Counted from the first letter of the stretch, positions 1 through 8,873 are shown. The stretch is 64,000 bases of DNA from Halobaculum sp. MBLA0143 (GCF_041361465.1 NZ_JBGKAC010000001.1:1240001-1304000); one strand, 5' to 3'. Numbers and translations: made by a program. The notes: generated by a model from the letters alone, not told the origin.

Positions 1-2456
1 GCGCCGTCGCCGTGACACCGGAGCCGGACGTCTTCGACCGGCGCGTCACCGGTGTTGACGACCGTCAACGAGGGGTTGTCCCCGCCGGTCAGCGAGTCGA
101 CGGCCAGCCCGGACGGGCCGTCGTCCGTCGCCAGTCGCGGCGCGAGCGTGTCGAGACGCCGACGCTCGCCGTCGACGACGAGGTTCAACTGCGCCGGCAC
201 CGCCGTCTTCGAGTCGACGCTCGGCAGCGACTGCGACGCGACCGTGCCGTCGAACGGACACTCGAACTCGAACGGCTCCGGCTGTGAGTCCAGTGTCACT
301 CCCTCCACCCGGCCGGTCACGCCGTCGTCGCCGTCGGCCGCGACACACAGCTTCGGCCCGTCGTCGCCGACCGTCCGCCAGACGTACGGGACGACCGGTC
401 CGTCGGAGGCCGTCAGGTCGACGGCGCTCGTCGACACCCGGTCGCCGTCGACCGCGACGGACAACGGCGGCAGTCGCTCGTCTCGGTAGACGACGACCCG
501 CCGGGTGCCGACCGCCCGCGGCTCCAACGGCAGCGTCGTGTCGTCGTCCAACGGCCGTTCGAGCGTCGCCGTCCGGTCGGCCCCGTCCGTCGACCGGGCC
601 TGGAGTCGGTCCGTGACCGCGACCCCAGCCCAGGCGTCCGTCTTCGCTACCGACCGCTCGACCGTCACCGGCGGACCCGACGCCAGCGTGTCGCCGGTGG
701 CCGCCGACGCGGGGTCGTTGGCTGGCGCCGACGCGGCATCGTCGGTCGTCGCGGCAGCGCCGGTCGCCGTCGCGGTAGGGTCTGTCGTCGCCGCAGCGAC
801 GTCGCCCGTCGGCCGCCGTCGTCCGCGCGTGTCCGCGACGGCCGGGACGACCCCGGGGTCGAGCGTGAGCCGTGCGTTCGCCGTCTCCGTCGCCGCCTCG
901 ACGATGCGTCGCTCCGGGTCGACGGACGGGAGCCGCCAGCACAGACTGCCGGCCGGCGGGAGCGACAGCTCCCGGGTGACCCGGTCGTCGGCCGACGGGA
1001 GTCCCTGGACGACGAGTCGGTCGGTCGTCGGACAGTCGACGCGGCTCTCGACGGTCACCTCGGCGTACCCAGTCTCGTCGGCCGACGCCACGTCGACCGA
1101 CAACGGCTGTTCCGGCACCGCAACGTCAACCGTGCGCTCGCCGAACTTGTCGAGCGTGACGGTCACGCCGTCGACGGGCGGGTCGAGGACCGCCTCGACC
1201 GTGACCGTGTCGCCGGCCGGTACCCGGTCGATCTGGGAGTCTGCGACGTACCCCCCCTCCACCGGCGTGTCCGTCGCGTTCGACACCTCGACGGCGACCG
1301 TCACTCGACCGTCGGTCACACCGACCGGCTCGCCGGTGACGCTCGCCGTCTCCGTCGACTCCCGGACGGTGAGACTCGTCTCGTCGACGGTGCCGTCGCC
1401 GTCCGACAGCCGGACGGTCACCTCACCGGCAGACAGCTCTCGGAGTTCGAACTCTCGGGTGAGACTGTCGCCCGCCCCCAGCGACAACGGGACCGGGCCG
1501 CCGGCGAACGTCACCCCCTCGCCGGTCAGCTGGACGGTGTCGTCCACCGGCACGTCGCCGTCGTTGCCGACGGCGACCGGCAGCGTCGCCGCCGTCTCGT
1601 CGACGGACGCGGCCGGCACGGACACGGACAGGTCCGCGCCGGCGTCGCTGCTGGGCCGGAACACGCCCGCGGTACCGCCGGCCACCACACAGACGACGGA
1701 ACCGTCTGTCGACGGCACGACCGTTCCGTCGGGCGACAGCCCGGTGACGGGGGTCCGGTCGCCGTCCGGACGCAACGCCGCGAGTTCACCGGCCGTCTCA
1801 CACAACAGCCACTCCGTTCCGTTGGACGCCAGCCAGTCGACGCCGGCGTCCTCGCTCCACTGTCGCCGCCCGTCCTCGTACGCGACCGCCGACCCGTCCG
1901 CGAGCACGGCGAACAGGCGACCGTCCAACAGCCCGACCCGTTCCACGGCACCGTCCAGCTGGACCGGCTCCCGCGGCTCACCGTCGACGATCCGGGTGAA
2001 GGAGGTGAAGCTGGCGACGGCCACCGTCCCGTCGCCCGCGACTACGGTCGTCTCCCCGGGGGCGTCGGCGTGGGGGGTCGCCAGTCGTCGCCGTTCCGTC
2101 CCGGTGTCGCCTCGGAGCCAGACGAGTTCGTCGTCGACGGTCTCGACGACCACGCCACGCTCGGTCAGGCCGGCCACCAGCCCGACCGGCTCCAATCCCG
2201 TCGCCTCCCAGCGGCGACTCCCGCCGGTCCCGTAGGCCGTCACCGTCCCGTCGGCGAGCACGTACACGTCCCGCCCGGCGGCGACGTCGGCGACCGGCGT
2301 GCCGGGGCGCCGGAGGGTGAACTGCCCCTCGCTGTCGACGTACCGCACCTGTCCGTTCGGCTCGGCGAGCACGACCCCGTCGGCACCCCCGTCGGCCGCC
2401 GCGACCGTGCCGTGCTCGAACGCCGACTGGCGAGCGAAGGCGACGGGCTCGGTCAC
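1..2456 (-). CDS. Propeller/Ig-like repeat protein, partial (C-terminus beyond left edge)
   Basis: An open frame runs from a GTG at 2456 to the window edge, 818 codons without a stop. The GTG overlaps the TGA of the upstream AAA+ ATPase gene in a GTGA tetranucleotide, so the two are translationally coupled. Residues about 1-270 contain short strand-like units with recurring DGT, DG and aromatic positions, suggesting a beta-propeller of the PQQ/quinoprotein kind. Residues about 275-560 look like successive Ig/CARDB-type domains (for example NDGDVPVDDTVQLTG and VSNATDTPVEGGYV). A Thr/Ala/Asp-rich linker near residues 555-600 precedes more beta-rich sequence. No signal peptide or membrane segment is visible in the part seen, so it may be cytoplasmic and work with the ATPase. 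Function unknown. The frame is secure because of its acidic composition and coupling; the domain names are inference. Confidence 0.8.
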   Translation of the reverse strand, partial: MTEPVAFARQSAFEHGTVAAADGGADGVVLAEPNGQVRYVDSEGQFTLRRPGTPVADVAAGRDVYVLADGTVTAYGTGGSRRWEATGLEPVGLVAGLTERGVVVETVDDELVWLRGDTGTERRRLATPHADAPGETTVVAGDGTVAVASFTSFTRIVDGEPREPVQLDGAVERVGLLDGRLFAVLADGSAVAYEDGRRQWSEDAGVDWLASNGTEWLLCETAGELAALRPDGDRTPVTGLSPDGTVVPSTDGSVVCVVAGGTAGVFRPSSDAGADLSVSVPAASVDETAATLPVAVGNDGDVPVDDTVQLTGEGVTFAGGPVPLSLGAGDSLTREFELRELSAGEVTVRLSDGDGTVDETSLTVRESTETASVTGEPVGVTDGRVTVAVEVSNATDTPVEGGYVADSQIDRVPAGDTVTVEAVLDPPVDGVTVTLDKFGERTVDVAVPEQPLSVDVASADETGYAEVTVESRVDCPTTDRLVVQGLPSADDRVTRELSLPPAGSLCWRLPSVDPERRIVEAATETANARLTLDPGVVPAVADTRGRRRPTGDVAAATTDPTATATGAAATTDDAASAPANDPASAATGDTLASGPPVTVERSVAKTDAWAGVAVTDRLQARSTDGADRTATLERPLDDDTTLPLEPRAVGTRRVVVYRDERLPPLSVAVDGDRVSTSAVDLTASDGPVVPYVWRTVGDDGPKLCVAADGDDGVTGRVEGVTLDSQPEPFEFECPFDGTVASQSLPSVDSKTAVPAQLNLVVDGERRRLDTLAPRLATDDGPSGLAVDSLTGGDNPSLTVVNTGDAPVEDVRLRCHGDG

Positions 2457-4027
2457 GACTCCCCGCCGCCCCGGAGCATCCCCAACTCCTGCGCCTGTTG
2501 TTCCACGTACTCTTTCATCTCCGGGAACCCCTCCAGCTCCTGGGCCTGCTTCATCACGCTGGAGACGTACTGTCGTACCGTCTTCGGCTCCGTCTCCTCC
2601 AGCCGCGCGAGGAGGTACTCCGTGTCCGGCTGGATCGGGTCCCGGTCGTCCAAGGCGACGCTCTCGACGAGCTCCCGTTGGAGGTCGCTGCCGAGCACGC
2701 GGTCTGCGATCTCCGCGGGCGTGTAGCCGACCGACGCCTCACCCAGCTGCCGGCAGTCCACGTCGTCTCGCTCGGTGATCCGTCCCAACGAGGTCTCCCA
2801 CACCTCCGTCATCACGTCCGCGCCCGGCTGCGGGATGAACTGCTGGATCGGGAACCGCCGGGTCGCCGCCGGGTCGATCGAGAAGGGCATGTTGGTCGCG
2901 CCGATCACGAGGAGGTTGTCCTCCACGTCGTTCATCTGTTGGAGGAAGGCGTTCGTCAGCGCTCGCTCGTGTCGCTGGAGGTTGTCGTCCGACCGGTCCG
3001 GGATCAGCGTCTCCACCTCGTCGAAGAAGAGGACGGCGAACCCGCCGCTGGCGATCTCGTGGGCCTGGTCGAACGCCGCCTCGACGTTCTTCTCCGACTC
3101 GCCGGAGTACTTCGACACCACGTCGCTGCCCCGCACCTCCAGGAACACCACGTCGCCGTACTCCTCTTCGATGTCCGTCTCGTACTTCGCCTCGTGGGCG
3201 ATCGCCTCCGAGATCAGCGTCTTCCCACAGCCCGGCGGGCCGTACAGCATCATCCCGCCGCCGCGGTCGGCGAACTCGCGGCCGTAGCTCTCGACGACGG
3301 CGTCCCGGACTCGCGAGTCGAACAACGACAGCACCATCCGTGCCGTTCGTTTCACCTCGGAGAGTCCTGCCACGTCGTCCTCGAAGTTCTTCTCTGGAAC
3401 CGTCGGCTGGATGTTGATCGACGCCCCCTCGTCGCCACGGCCGCCGCCGTCACCGTCGGCGTCGTCACCGCCGCCTCCGCTCCCGCCCCCGTCCCAGCCG
3501 GAGCTCCGTCCGGCGTCGTCGGAGCCGTGAGCCGGCGTCGAACTGTCGGTCTCGAACTCGAACTCCGTCCCCTGTCCCACCATCACCGTCGGCTCGTACG
3601 GCTCGACATCGGTGACGGAGAACTCGACGACCTCGCTCCCGAGGTCGTACCGTTCCACGATCGGGTGTAACAACACCTCCCGATCCTTCAACACCGCTTC
3701 CAGCTTGTCGGCCGGCGTCCCGAGCGGGTTGATCGTCACCGATCCCGCCGGACGAACCTTCTTCGGCGACGGTAGCGAGTAGACGTAGAACGACTCCGTC
3801 CGGTCGATGCCGCCGAACAGCTCCGCGATCTCCGGCGCGATCTTGGCGTCGCTCCCGATGTTGCTGGCCACACGATCGTTCTCCGCATCGACCTGGAGCG
3901 TCACGTTGACGCCACAGTGCTCGATCCGGACGACCTCGTCGTCGGGGTTGATCTTACTCGCTCCCAACGTCAGGTGCGAGGTCGGTTGACTGTCCAACAC
4001 CACCGGTTCTAGGCTCAGTTTACTCAT
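2453..4027 (-). CDS. Single-module AAA+ ATPase with Cdc48-like N-domain
   Basis: 524 residues. Residues about 20-160 resemble the substrate-binding N-domain of Cdc48/VAT (double-psi barrel plus a second beta domain), including a KKVRPAGSVTINP stretch and a terminal TVMVGQGTEFEFE strand. A Gly/Asp linker (about 160-205) follows. The AAA+ core has Walker A GPPGCGKT (263-270), a pore-loop region around KYSGESEKNV, Walker B VLFFDEVE (332-339), sensor-1 GATN (376-379) and an arginine pair RR at 390-391. Classical Cdc48 has two AAA modules; this one has one, followed by a lid and a helical tail. Known relatives unfold or remodel proteins; the substrate here is unknown, and the operon partners are obvious candidates for adaptors. 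Fourth gene of a five-gene minus-strand operon, 55 nt after the preceding gene and overlapping the next by 4 nt. Confidence 0.88.
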   Translation of the reverse strand: MSKLSLEPVVLDSQPTSHLTLGASKINPDDEVVRIEHCGVNVTLQVDAENDRVASNIGSDAKIAPEIAELFGGIDRTESFYVYSLPSPKKVRPAGSVTINPLGTPADKLEAVLKDREVLLHPIVERYDLGSEVVEFSVTDVEPYEPTVMVGQGTEFEFETDSSTPAHGSDDAGRSSGWDGGGSGGGGDDADGDGGGRGDEGASINIQPTVPEKNFEDDVAGLSEVKRTARMVLSLFDSRVRDAVVESYGREFADRGGGMMLYGPPGCGKTLISEAIAHEAKYETDIEEEYGDVVFLEVRGSDVVSKYSGESEKNVEAAFDQAHEIASGGFAVLFFDEVETLIPDRSDDNLQRHERALTNAFLQQMNDVEDNLLVIGATNMPFSIDPAATRRFPIQQFIPQPGADVMTEVWETSLGRITERDDVDCRQLGEASVGYTPAEIADRVLGSDLQRELVESVALDDRDPIQPDTEYLLARLEETEPKTVRQYVSSVMKQAQELEGFPEMKEYVEQQAQELGMLRGGGES

Positions 4028-4082
4028 GTTGTCACCTCTCCGTCCTGTCTCGTGGCGAACCCTCCGCTCTCGTCTCGGTCCG

Positions 4083-4718
4083 TCACGAGAACTCCGCCTC
4101 CGTGTTTGCCGCCAGTGTTCGCTTCAGGAACGCCTGGAGCTGTTCGAACTCCGCAGCGACGAGCGCGTCCGGCGGGTCGAGCCAGAGAACGACTGCCGGC
4201 TGCCACGCGAGCAGCGCCGCCGTGTCACAGCAGGCGCGTTCGAGCCGTTCGAACGCGTCGGCGGCACGCGGCTCGCCGACCGCCTCGAGTCGGCGCCCGA
4301 CGCTCCGGAGCCCCTCGGCGGCCGCTTCCAGCCGCTGGGCGACCCACGGGAACACCACGTACCAGTTCGCAGCAGCCGGTCCCTCGCGGCCCAACGGAAG
4401 CGTGACCTCGTCCCCGGATTGGACCGCCCGCCCCGCCGCAGTGGCGGTCTCGACTGCGTCTGTCGGCGGCTCACCGTCGACGAACCCGTCCAGTATCCGT
4501 CCGACGGCGCGGTCGACCGACTCCGGCGCGGTCTCCGACAGCGACGGGAACCAGTCGACGGCCGAGAGTGTCTCCGACAGCCCGAGCAACGCTCCGTCGA
4601 CGGCGTCGACCGCGGTCCACGGTGACGCGGTCCCCGGGCGGCGCGCCGTGCGGAGGCGAGACACCTCCGCCTCGATCGTCCTTACGGCCTCGGTCCACCT
4701 GTCCGTACACACCTGCAT
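4083..4718 (-). CDS. Small helical protein of the AAA+ operon, unknown function
   Basis: 211 residues from ATG at 4718, 7 nt after the stop of the coiled-coil gene upstream. It looks entirely alpha-helical, with several Trp residues (for example AANWYVVFPWVAQRLE near residue 125 and LLAWQPAVVLWLD near 175) and no recognisable catalytic motif, signal peptide or membrane helix. The ATPase gene follows after 55 nt, the largest gap in this operon. I do not recognise the family. An adaptor or structural subunit is plausible only by context. Confidence 0.8.
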   Translation of the reverse strand: MQVCTDRWTEAVRTIEAEVSRLRTARRPGTASPWTAVDAVDGALLGLSETLSAVDWFPSLSETAPESVDRAVGRILDGFVDGEPPTDAVETATAAGRAVQSGDEVTLPLGREGPAAANWYVVFPWVAQRLEAAAEGLRSVGRRLEAVGEPRAADAFERLERACCDTAALLAWQPAVVLWLDPPDALVAAEFEQLQAFLKRTLAANTEAEFS

Positions 4719-4725
4719 CTGTTCG

Positions 4726-5736
4726 TCACTGTGCCGTCTGTTGGGTCTCGACGTCGCTGAGCTGTTCGGCCTGCTCGGTGGCCGCCTCCATCTCCTCGTC
4801 CGTGCCGAGGCTGTCGAAGAACTCGTCGTCGTCCTCCTCTTCCATCTTCTCTTTGGGGTCCATCATCCCGCTGAGCGACGAGAGGAAGCCGGCGTACTGC
4901 TCGGACAGCTCCACCAGGTCCTCCGGGAAGATCGCCTCCCCGAGCGCGAGCTCTCTGAAGTTCTCCCGGTGGTCGATCATGATCCCGCGCATGGCGTCGA
5001 ACTGCTCCATCACGCGACCCAGTTCCTTCACACGGTCGGAGCCGGGGCCCAGCTCGGGACCCTGTGCCTCCTCCATGTTCTCGTAGAAGTGGTACTGCTC
5101 GCGGAGGTGGTCGAACTCCTGTTTGTCCGCCTCGTTCAGGTCCGACGGCTTCCCGTCGCCGACCAGATTCTCCATCTTCTGGCGGAGCTCCTGTTGTCGT
5201 TCTTCGGGGTTCACGTCGGAACTGCGCCGGTCCGTCTCCGCCTCGCGGTTCTCGAACCGTTCTTTCGCCTGCTCGACGCGGTCGTGGGCGTAGTCGATCC
5301 GTTCGATACAGGTGTCGAACATCGCCGCCCAGTTGTTGTACATCTTGGTGTACTCCGTCTCGGAGAGCTCGTCGAACGGCTTCAGGACGGTCACACCGTC
5401 GTTGTCGGAGGCCTCGACGATGTTCTGATCGTCGAGGTAGTCGATCACCGCCTCCGCCTGCCACTCCGTGTCGGCGAACTGGTCGTCCGACTCGACCAAC
5501 GCGGAGACCGCCTGCTCACGGTCGATCTGTGCTTCACCCTGGTCGCTGATGTCGAGCGCGTTCCCCAGGTCGTGGTCCATCAGTTGGCTGACGAGCCGCT
5601 CCCAGTTGGCCTCCTCCTCGGCGTCATCCTTCCGCTGTACGATACTCCCGTCGAACCTGACGGCCTCGTCCCGGCTGCTCCTCGGAACTGCCGTCACCAT
5701 TCCGTCCGATTGTTTGAAGTCGTCGAACTTCGTCAT
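4726..5736 (-). CDS. Acidic coiled-coil protein of the AAA+ operon, unknown function
   Basis: 336 residues. ATG at 5736 overlaps the stop of the upstream gene by 4 nt. The N-terminal 120 residues include a possible winged-helix-like fold (DREQAVSALVESDDQF, then AVIDYLDDQNIVEASDNDG). Residues about 135-270 are long charged helices likely to form coiled coils. The tail is very acidic (MEEEDDDEFFDSLGTDEE) and ends in Gln/Glu-rich sequence. No enzymatic motif is visible. Translational coupling on one side and a 7-nt gap on the other make it part of one transcript with the AAA+ ATPase. It may be a scaffold or substrate adaptor; that is inference. Confidence 0.82.
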   Translation of the reverse strand: MTKFDDFKQSDGMVTAVPRSSRDEAVRFDGSIVQRKDDAEEEANWERLVSQLMDHDLGNALDISDQGEAQIDREQAVSALVESDDQFADTEWQAEAVIDYLDDQNIVEASDNDGVTVLKPFDELSETEYTKMYNNWAAMFDTCIERIDYAHDRVEQAKERFENREAETDRRSSDVNPEERQQELRQKMENLVGDGKPSDLNEADKQEFDHLREQYHFYENMEEAQGPELGPGSDRVKELGRVMEQFDAMRGIMIDHRENFRELALGEAIFPEDLVELSEQYAGFLSSLSGMMDPKEKMEEEDDDEFFDSLGTDEEMEAATEQAEQLSDVETQQTAQ

Positions 5737-6875
5737 ACGTTCATCTCCTCGTCGATCAGGTCCGAGACGCGCTGTCGGACCTCGTCACGCAGATACTCGT
5801 TGGCCGGTTCCGTCGACGCCATCCGGAGCTCCTCGATCTCCGGTTCGACCTCCTGTTTGAGGCTGCTCGCCGTGTGTGCTCCCTCCTTGTTCACCACCGG
5901 TTGGACCATCGACTCGGCTCTCCCTGCCACCTCCGCGTCGACCTCGTCGGTGTGTTTGGCGATCGGGACACGCCCGTCGGTCTCCTCGATCCCGGTGCCC
6001 GACTCGAACCACTCGGCGACGTGCTTGACGATGTCGTCCTGATCGAGGTCCAGCCCGGGCCGGCTGGACCTGACGGCCGCGAGCACGTTCGAGTAGCTCT
6101 CGATCTGGTCGACGAGCAACGACCGGTACTCCGTCTTCGGCATCGCGTAGCCGGCGTCCTGGAAGGCAGTGACCACCTCCTCCTCGATACCCTCCCAGAG
6201 CCACCGAGCGAACTCGTCGACGTCGTCTCTGACCAGGTACTCCCCGTCGAGGTCGAGGATGTACCCCTCCGACTCCAGGTAGTTGATCACGTCCGACACT
6301 GCCGTCACCGAGATGGCGTCCTCCAGGTTCTCGTGGGTGATCCGACCGTTCATCCCCTCGCTGGCCAGCTTGTCGTTGAGATCTTCACCCCGGCCGTCGA
6401 CCCGTTCTTTCAACTGGGGACCGATCGTGTAGTAGTCCCTGGCGCCGGCCGCGATGCGCAACACGAGCCCACGCTCGTTGTCTTGCAGCTCCTCGACGAA
6501 GAACGAGACGTCGTCGAGCGCGAGGTCGAACTGTCTGCGGAAGTCCTCCGCAGTGGCGACCAGGTCGTGGTCGAACAGCTCCTGTAGTTCGTCCGCAACA
6601 CCCATGTCGAGCCCCTTGTCGAACGGGTCGACGTAGAAGACGCCCGGTCTGATCCGTTCGAACGGGTAGTCCTCTGCCGACGCCATCTCCCTGAGCTCCT
6701 GTTTGATGTCGGTGTTCGACACCGACCCAGAGTGGACGAGACCACTGCCCTCGGACTCGTAGGCGTCCTTGATCGCCTGCTTCTCTCTGTCGACGTACAC
6801 GAATCCGTAGTTCTCCTCGGCGACGGAACGACACGCGTCCGAGAGGACATCGTTGTCGACTGGCCGTATCGGCAT
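5733..6875 (-). CDS. Tandem winged-helix-like protein, first gene of the AAA+ operon
   Basis: 380 residues from ATG at 6875, about 29 nt from a TATA-like CTTTTAG on the minus strand. Several segments have the helix-helix-helix-beta-wing pattern of winged helices: around residues 10-80 (ending in ERIRPGVFYVDP), 85-155 (LLDH-like HDLVATAEDF to DYYTIGPQL), and 165-230 (ITHENLEDAISV to GYILDLDGEYLVRDD). The C-terminal part is helical. Tandem winged helices of this kind occur in PCI-domain proteins and in the UFM1 ligase UFL1, but the resemblance is by eye and could be convergent. No DNA-binding charge pattern stands out because the protein is acidic. It probably brings a protein-interaction surface to the downstream ATPase. 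Confidence 0.82.
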   Translation of the reverse strand: MPIRPVDNDVLSDACRSVAEENYGFVYVDREKQAIKDAYESEGSGLVHSGSVSNTDIKQELREMASAEDYPFERIRPGVFYVDPFDKGLDMGVADELQELFDHDLVATAEDFRRQFDLALDDVSFFVEELQDNERGLVLRIAAGARDYYTIGPQLKERVDGRGEDLNDKLASEGMNGRITHENLEDAISVTAVSDVINYLESEGYILDLDGEYLVRDDVDEFARWLWEGIEEEVVTAFQDAGYAMPKTEYRSLLVDQIESYSNVLAAVRSSRPGLDLDQDDIVKHVAEWFESGTGIEETDGRVPIAKHTDEVDAEVAGRAESMVQPVVNKEGAHTASSLKQEVEPEIEELRMASTEPANEYLRDEVRQRVSDLIDEEMNV

Positions 6876-6898
6876 TGTCGGTACCCACGAAGTAGTGA

Positions 6899-6909
6899 TC
6901 CTAAAAGTT
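6899..6909 (-). promoter_or_regulatory. TATA-like promoter of the five-gene AAA+ operon
   Basis: The minus strand reads CTTTTAGGATC here, centred about 29 nt before the ATG at 6875, the usual haloarchaeal TATA-to-start distance for a leaderless or near-leaderless transcript. No other good promoter is seen inside the operon. Confidence 0.5.
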
Positions 6910-6984
6910 GTCCCCTACCCACCGTACTGGCCGACGGCGACCCCGAACGACCGACTTTTGCTCGCCGGCCCGCACAGACCGGAC

Positions 6985-8109
6985 GTGGACACACGCTTCC
7001 CGGACGGCCACGAACTGACGCTCTCCCGTGCGAGCGGCCGGTACGCCTTCCTGACCCGCGACGGTCTCGTCTCGAAGACGACCGTCCGCCCGGCGGAGAC
7101 GGCCCTGGTCGAGACGCTCGGGGACGCCGACGGCGACGCGGTCGTGTTGGGGGCGGACTTCGGTGTCGTCCCGACGCTCCTGGCCCGGGAGACGGGCTGT
7201 CGGCCGACCGCCGTCACGACGAGCGCGCGGGCGGCCGACTGCTGTCGGGTCAACGCCGACCGCAACGACGCTGCCGTCGGAGTGACACTGGACGCCTGGG
7301 TGCCCGTCGAGCGGGCGGACCACCTCCTGTACGCGCCCGCCGACGCGGTGCCGGCGGCGGTCGCCCGCGAACGGCTCGCCCGTGGTGTCGCCGCGACGGC
7401 CGCCGGCGGGACGGTCGCCGTCGCGGCGCCCGACCCGGACGGTGTCGCGCCGTTCCGGGCCGTGTTCGACCGGTGTTGTCGCGGCGTAACTCGGGAGCGC
7501 GTCGGCGACGCGACGGTGTTGTCCGGCCGGCGTGCGGACGGCGACCCGGAGACGGGACTGGAGCCGAACTCGTTCCGCGCGACCGTCGGCGAGTACACCT
7601 GTCGTTTCCTCACGCTGCCGGGGCTGTTCTCCTGGCGAGGAGTGGACGACGGGACGGCCGCCCTGCTGGAGGCGGTCTCCGTCGCCGACGGCGACCGCGT
7701 GCTGGACCTGGCGTGTGGCTACGGCGCCGTCGGCGCGTTCGTCGGCGCTCGGACGGACTGTCGGCTGTACGCGACGGACGACGACGCGCTGGCGACCCGG
7801 TTCGCCCGCCGCAACTACGAGCGCAACGGCGTCGACCCCCAGACGGTCGTCACCGCGGACGGACTGGACGGCTTCGACGACGAGTCGTTCGACACAGTGG
7901 TGGCGAACCCGCCGACACACGCCGGCAGCGGCGTCACCCGGAAGCTGTTCGCCGGGGTCGCCGACCGACTCACCCCCGACGGCGCGTTCTGGCTCGTCTA
8001 CAACGAGGTGATGGGGTACGACTACACGCTCCGGACGGAGTACGACCTCGCGGTCGACGTGGTCGCGGCGTCGGAGGGGTTCGAGGTGGCGGTCGCTCGG
8101 CCGAATTAA
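6985..8109 (+). CDS. Class I SAM-dependent methyltransferase, RsmC/RlmG-like
   Basis: 374 residues from GTG at 6985. I prefer this over an upstream ATG at 6853 because the latter lies inside the divergent gene, and a TATA-like ACTTTT sits about 27 nt before the GTG. The C-terminal half carries the Rossmann glycine motif LDLACGYGAVGAFVG (about residue 240) and the catalytic NPP motif VVANPPTHAG (about 305) typical of N2-guanine RNA methyltransferases such as RsmC and RlmG. The N-terminal half looks like the degenerate duplicate domain found in that family. The target is probably a guanine in rRNA or another structured RNA, but the exact site cannot be told. Its stop shares a TTAA with the stop of the convergent SDR gene. 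Confidence 0.85.
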   Translation: MDTRFPDGHELTLSRASGRYAFLTRDGLVSKTTVRPAETALVETLGDADGDAVVLGADFGVVPTLLARETGCRPTAVTTSARAADCCRVNADRNDAAVGVTLDAWVPVERADHLLYAPADAVPAAVARERLARGVAATAAGGTVAVAAPDPDGVAPFRAVFDRCCRGVTRERVGDATVLSGRRADGDPETGLEPNSFRATVGEYTCRFLTLPGLFSWRGVDDGTAALLEAVSVADGDRVLDLACGYGAVGAFVGARTDCRLYATDDDALATRFARRNYERNGVDPQTVVTADGLDGFDDESFDTVVANPPTHAGSGVTRKLFAGVADRLTPDGAFWLVYNEVMGYDYTLRTEYDLAVDVVAASEGFEVAVARPN

Positions 8110-8852
8110 GCCTCCTGGAGCCGGCCGCCGTCGACGGCGACGTTCTGGCCCGAGAGGTAGTCGGCCGCCGACGAACAGAAGAACAGGACGGGCGCTGCCA
8201 CGTCGTCGAACGACGCCGGTCGACCACGGGGGTAGTCCACCCCCTCCACGACCGTGTTCTCCACCGCGAACGGGGAGACGGCGTTGACCGTGATCCCGTC
8301 GTCCTGTGTGTCGTACGCCAGCGTCCGGGTGAACGACAACACCGCCCGCTTGGCCGCGAAGTACGGGAAGTTCTCCGGCACCCGGCGGTCGTCGCGGGCG
8401 TCGGCGACGCCGAAGTTGACGATCCGCCCCCACTCGCGGTCGCGCATCCCGGGGAGCACCCGTTCCGAGCAGAGGTAGGTGCCGTACAGACAGCCGGCGA
8501 TCGTCTCTCGCCAGGCGTCGTAGCCGATTTCGTCCCACCGGCCGCCCGGCAACGGCCCGACGGCGTTGACGAGCACGTCCACCCCGCCCAGTTCCGTCTC
8601 GCAGTCGCTCACGAACGCGTCCACCGCCTCGGGGTTCGTCACGTCGCCGGCGACGACCGCCGTCTCGGCGCCGCGGTCCCGGGCGTCGGCCGCCGTCGCG
8701 GTCGCCTCCGCCGCAGTCGACTCGTCGCGGTGGTGGACCGCGACGTCCGCGCCCGCGTCGGCGAGCCGCAACAGGAGCTCTCGTCCGACGCGTACCGCAG
8801 AGCCGGTCACCAACGCCGTCCGTCCGTCGAGGTCGGGATCGAGTGAGTCCAC
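8106..8852 (-). CDS. SDR-family oxidoreductase, pteridine-reductase-like
   Basis: 248 residues from GTG at 8852, chosen because TTTGATACA lies about 27 nt upstream and the Rossmann strand starts soon after (DGRTALVTGSAVRVGREL). The TGxxxRxG pattern, with Arg where most SDRs have Gly/Ile, is typical of PTR1/FolM pteridine reductases. The catalytic YxxxK is present (YFAAK), but the usual Ser about 13 residues earlier is missing: the segment reads NFGVADARDD. PTR1 enzymes use an Asp in place of Ser, which would fit. It is divergent from queD, which makes a tetrahydropterin. A pterin substrate is therefore plausible, but other SDR substrates are not excluded. Confidence 0.8.
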   Translation of the reverse strand: MDSLDPDLDGRTALVTGSAVRVGRELLLRLADAGADVAVHHRDESTAAEATATAADARDRGAETAVVAGDVTNPEAVDAFVSDCETELGGVDVLVNAVGPLPGGRWDEIGYDAWRETIAGCLYGTYLCSERVLPGMRDREWGRIVNFGVADARDDRRVPENFPYFAAKRAVLSFTRTLAYDTQDDGITVNAVSPFAVENTVVEGVDYPRGRPASFDDVAAPVLFFCSSAADYLSGQNVAVDGGRLQEA

Positions 8853-8873
8853 CAGAGTCGACAGGGCCGGCGC

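Noticed and set aside
505-2235. Long plus-strand open frame of 576 codons
   Set aside because: Ser/Thr/Arg/Pro-rich and not acidic; it is the shadow of the minus-strand propeller protein, which has proper coding style and a coupled start.
6853-6984. N-terminal extension of the methyltransferase from ATG 6853
   Set aside because: It would overlap the start and promoter of the divergent operon, and a GTG at 6985 has a TATA-like element at the right distance.
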